A stretch of DNA of 20,099 nucleotides from Endotrypanum monterogeii. Lineage: Eukaryota; Euglenozoa; Kinetoplastea; Trypanosomatida; Trypanosomatidae. Made by a program: the position numbers and the translations under genes. The notes below the pieces were generated by a model. That model searched no databases and was not told the DNA's origin. It saw only the letters and a list, made by a program, of their open reading frames with translations. Shown here in pieces: positions 17,327 through 20,099 of the stretch (the first letter of the stretch is position 1; every line of letters starts with the position of its first letter). Location of the stretch: contig CM007320.1 of assembly GCA_000333855.2 (NCBI GenBank), positions 3,305,144-3,325,242 on the forward strand, read 5' to 3'.

Positions 17327-18580
17327 CTACGCTGACTTTTTGGGCTTTATGGTCATTATGGAGATACCTAGGTATCGAGCAATTTGAGTAAACACAGAGA
17401 GAGCCATATGGGCGTACTGCAGTGCAGCCAAAAAGGTCAATCCACTCAGTGCCCAACCAAGCATTGTCTCCACCACCTCGTGTGACACTGAGTCAGTGTC
17501 TGCGTAATGTATCACAGAAGCTGCTGAGAGCGCACCGGTCAGGAGGACTATGTGAGAATGTGTTGCTTTGTAAGGCATGGAGGTCAGACGTGACACGGTT
17601 AGGCGCGTTACTGTAATAGATATGAGCAACCCGAAGCTGATCTCCAGCGCGAACGGAAAGCGCGCGGTCAACTTTGGGAACACCACAAAGACGTGCACCA
17701 CGAGCAGCGTGACGATAGCGATCGGGAGTGCTGCGAGCAAAGGTATGACTTTGGATGTGTGCACCGTAGGTCGAAGTGCCACATGCAGGAGGTTCACAAA
17801 AATCGTAGCGAGGCAGGAAATCGAGAAAAAAATCAAGAAGACACTGCGAAATGAGCCGATGTGAACAGTCCCCGTGTAGCCGGGGAGAAACACACTTAAA
17901 AATGATGGGTATGTCAAGTCATAGGGGCCAGCAAGTGGCACATCCCAAACTTGCTCACCAAAGACGGCTGAGGTGATAAACAACAGGCAGTTGACAATGA
18001 TGCCCTCTGTGGGACCACTCAAGTACCCAAGATCAAACAACCCAGTGCTGAATTGCTCCCAGATAGTAGTGAATAAGCCGATCGACGAAAGTATCAAGAA
18101 CCAGAAGCGTTCACACGGTGCTAGATAGACAGCGAGGCTCAGATTGAGAAACACAAACGGAGTAAGGAAGGCGTCGCAGCCGTGATCGAAAAGCTCGCCA
18201 AGTGGACTGCCAGTGCCAGTACGCCGCGCTTGCTTGCCATCAATAGCGTCTAGGGTTTGGTACGCAAAGAGTGCGAAGGACGCGTAGTAGAGGGACCAGC
18301 TAGGGAAGAGGCCCTCTTCCAGCATGTAGTAGTACAACATCACAACAGTCGAGGAAATGCCGACGAGAAATCCGGTGAAGGTAATGCAGTTTGGGGCGAC
18401 GGTCAGAGGCACAAGACTCACGACAAGATTCCAGTAGCGCTGCAAGACGTATCGGCTCATTAAAGACAAGTCTGTGCCAGAGTATCGGTACCGCTTCAAA
18501 TTGGGGAGGTACGAAGGAGGAATGTATTCATTTTTCAGTGGGTTGACGTGCTTTCGGCACGGAGTCAACTCGAGAGGCAT
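17327..18580 (-). CDS. Choline/ethanolamine phosphotransferase (CDP-alcohol phosphotransferase family)
   Basis: Transfers phosphocholine or phosphoethanolamine from its CDP form to diacylglycerol (or the alkyl-acyl analogue), the last step of the Kennedy pathway, in the ER membrane. The catalytic motif is complete: D111, D114-G115, A118-R119, G128, D132 and D136, in DAIDGKQARRTGTGSPLGEL followed by FDHGCD. Upstream NLVVSLVPLTVAPNCITFTG matches the family's substrate-loop region. About eight to ten hydrophobic segments follow, as expected for this polytopic family. The protein ends in KKSA, an exact KKXX dilysine ER-retrieval signal. An upstream in-frame extension begins at TTG and adds only a Lys-rich stretch from leader sequence, so ATG 18580 is chosen, giving 417 residues, close to the usual 390-420. 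Stop is TAG. Whether it prefers choline or ethanolamine cannot be decided from what I can see; trypanosomatids have both a dual and an ethanolamine-selective enzyme. Confidence 0.93.
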   Translation of the reverse strand: MPLELTPCRKHVNPLKNEYIPPSYLPNLKRYRYSGTDLSLMSRYVLQRYWNLVVSLVPLTVAPNCITFTGFLVGISSTVVMLYYYMLEEGLFPSWSLYYASFALFAYQTLDAIDGKQARRTGTGSPLGELFDHGCDAFLTPFVFLNLSLAVYLAPCERFWFLILSSIGLFTTIWEQFSTGLFDLGYLSGPTEGIIVNCLLFITSAVFGEQVWDVPLAGPYDLTYPSFLSVFLPGYTGTVHIGSFRSVFLIFFSISCLATIFVNLLHVALRPTVHTSKVIPLLAALPIAIVTLLVVHVFVVFPKLTARFPFALEISFGLLISITVTRLTVSRLTSMPYKATHSHIVLLTGALSAASVIHYADTDSVSHEVVETMLGWALSGLTFLAALQYAHMALSVFTQIARYLGISIMTIKPKKSA

Positions 18581-18647
18581 TATTTTTCTTTCTTCTTGTG
18601 TGTGTTTATGTTTTTTTTTCGCTTTCCGCGCCAAGAACGTATAAGTA

Positions 18648-18671
18648 CTTTTGTGAGGAGATAAAAAAAAA
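18648..18671 (-). promoter_or_regulatory. Putative trans-splice acceptor of the phosphotransferase gene
   Basis: On the minus strand a T10 run followed by ATCTCCTCAC and the first AG at 18649-18648 gives a 67-nt leader with no upstream ATG. A second T-rich tract with AG at 18695-18694 lies just behind it. Confidence 0.5.
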
Positions 18672-19465
18672 ATACAGTGTTGAGAGAGGGAGACTCAACA
18701 CACATAAGCAAAAAAAAAAAAGAAACAACAAAAACTTTCACGGTGGAAAGTATGTACAAAAACACGGGGGATAGAGCGATGTGGTATTCGTCAACGTTCA
18801 CGTGTGTATGCGTAAAGAGGTGAAGAAAAAAACGGAGGAGGGTGGGAGGACGAATGGGGTGGGAGGGGAAGGAAGAGGGGAGGAAAGATGGGGCACGAAG
18901 AGAGAGACTTGACGAGGGGAAAAGAGAAAATCAAACTCCCAAATAGAAAATGAAATGCGCAGACACTGTCGACCAAGGTCTGCAGCACACTTGGGTCTTT
19001 TCAGTCGTACAGGGTAATTGAGGGGATGAGAGTCACACTACACAGCAGTGTGAGAGCTTCAGAAAAGGGTTTAGAAAAGCCTTTTTTTTCCCGCATACAA
19101 AAAATGTCTTTTCGCTTTATGGAAAGAAGAGAGTGGGAATAGGGGGGGGGGAGAGGAGGTGTGTCTCACATGTGGGAAAGTAGTTACAGATTGCCACACA
19201 GCCCAAAGTAGTAGTGTCTGGGTCGTGGCTGCGTACGCTGGCTACCGTGACGTCTGTGTGTGTATGACTGTGTGAATGTGTTAGCATGTGCTCTACACGT
19301 TTTTTTTTTCTGAGGCCAATACACGGGGACACCTAGGCTGAATATTTACAGATCAGGGGGCGCGGGGAGAGGGATGGTGTACTGAAGCGGATGATGAATC
19401 ACAAAGGGTTTGGGATTTGTGATGTTGCACTCTAGAGACGTGCCATAACCGAGGACGAGAGCTGA

Positions 19466-19491
19466 TGTGTGTGTGTGTGTGTGTGTGTGTG
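19466..19491. repeat. TG dinucleotide repeat
   Basis: Thirteen TG units on the plus strand in the spacer upstream of the phosphotransferase gene. Confidence 0.9.
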
Positions 19492-20011
19492 GTAGGGGGA
19501 CGGCAAACTGCCCATTCGTTCACGCACCCCATAGAAATCAAGAAAAGCGGAGCGGGCGTAAGAAAGGATGGCCACAAGGCCAACACTCAAGCGCCGAACA
19601 ACAAAATACGACCTTCTTTCTATTTAAGTTGCATACACGCGAGACCGAAACAGGGCTGAACAAACAAATAGGGTACGTCGCGTTGTGCCTAAGAGCCGTA
19701 TGTAATCTTACATCAGATTCACAACGCAGAGAAATATTTGACGTTCAAAATAGGCGTATGCTGCCCCTCTCCTTCCAGCCGCCTTAATTTTTGTAACCCA
19801 GCGCAGGGTAGACGCTCCCTCTTCCAGAGGCGTACCTATAGGTCACTACTCCAACAGCAGTCAGTCGTATTAATTTCTTTTTTCACCGCTAGCTCACACA
19901 CTCCCTCAAATCAGCATCTGAAACACAGAAAAATAAAATATTCAAAAAAATAAAGCACAACCAGAGTGAGTTGATCATTGCAGTCAGCAGCAAGTTACCT
20001 GCCAGAATATA

Positions 20012-20035
20012 GGGGGGGGGGGGGGGGGGGGGGGG
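20012..20035. repeat. Poly-G run of 24
   Basis: G24 uninterrupted, 64 bases from the right end. The sequence before it is AT-balanced and the sequence after it is C-rich. Such a run is a common place for assemblies to break or to be joined wrongly. Confidence 0.9.
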
Positions 20036-20099
20036 CTGTCCTGCCCAACTTACCTCTCCCTCCCCCGTTCGCCGCCGGGGGGCCGACTGCCTCCTCTGC

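Larger units (their letters stand above)
18581..20099. other. Upstream spacer without a recognised gene
   Basis: A/G-rich low-complexity DNA on the plus strand up to about 19350, then more balanced sequence. No frame longer than about 105 codons and none with a recognisable product. It should contain the phosphotransferase leader and the 3' UTR of the next gene beyond the right edge. It ends with a G24 run and 64 GC-rich bases. Confidence 0.65.

Noticed and set aside
18581..18634. Lys-rich N-terminal extension of the phosphotransferase
   Set aside because: It begins at TTG and is encoded by an A-rich leader; the family starts near the ATG at 18580.

Overview
The window looks like nuclear DNA of a trypanosomatid protist, probably on the Leishmania/Leptomonas/Crithidia side of the family. 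Five long intronless coding regions all lie on the minus strand, one after another. They are separated by 0.9-1.9 kb of A/G-rich spacer (C/T-rich on the coding strand) full of homopolymers and dinucleotide repeats. Just upstream of each ATG there is a polypyrimidine tract followed by AG, as expected for spliced-leader trans-splicing inside one polycistronic unit. There are no bacterial signals and no recognisable tRNA or rRNA gene. The exact species cannot be read from the sequence.

In transcription order (high to low coordinates) the genes are: (1) a choline/ethanolamine phosphotransferase (18580-17327) with an intact CDP-alcohol phosphotransferase motif and a C-terminal KKXX signal; (2) a 2018-residue protein of unknown function (15587-9531), probably a large helical scaffold; (3) a RagC/RagD-type GTPase (8547-7450), likely part of nutrient signalling to TOR; (4) a 790-residue hypothetical protein (6528-4156); (5) a BCS1-type AAA ATPase (2265-70) whose C-terminus is broken. 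Two longer readings that begin at non-ATG codons were trimmed to the first ATG (genes 1 and 2). The genes do not form one pathway, and shared transcription is the only visible link.

The most notable feature is a nearly exact 319-bp direct repeat. Bases 1-319 match 10139-10457 with three mismatches. The downstream copy lies inside the 2018-residue gene. The copy at the window edge cuts into the AAA ATPase gene and supplies its last 82 codons in a foreign frame. This is the expected signature of a head-to-tail junction (tandem duplication or circular amplicon, unit about 10.14 kb), but a chimeric assembly at a contig end is equally possible.

A second candidate lies in the spacer between the Rag GTPase and the 2018-residue gene. 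It is a short stretch on the plus strand (9073-9427) with coding-like codon use, a splice-acceptor-like sequence in front and an MGC N-terminus, but it needs one frame change. The right end carries a 24-base G run followed by 64 unexplained bases. I found no defence system, mobile element or multi-gene novel system that I can support.
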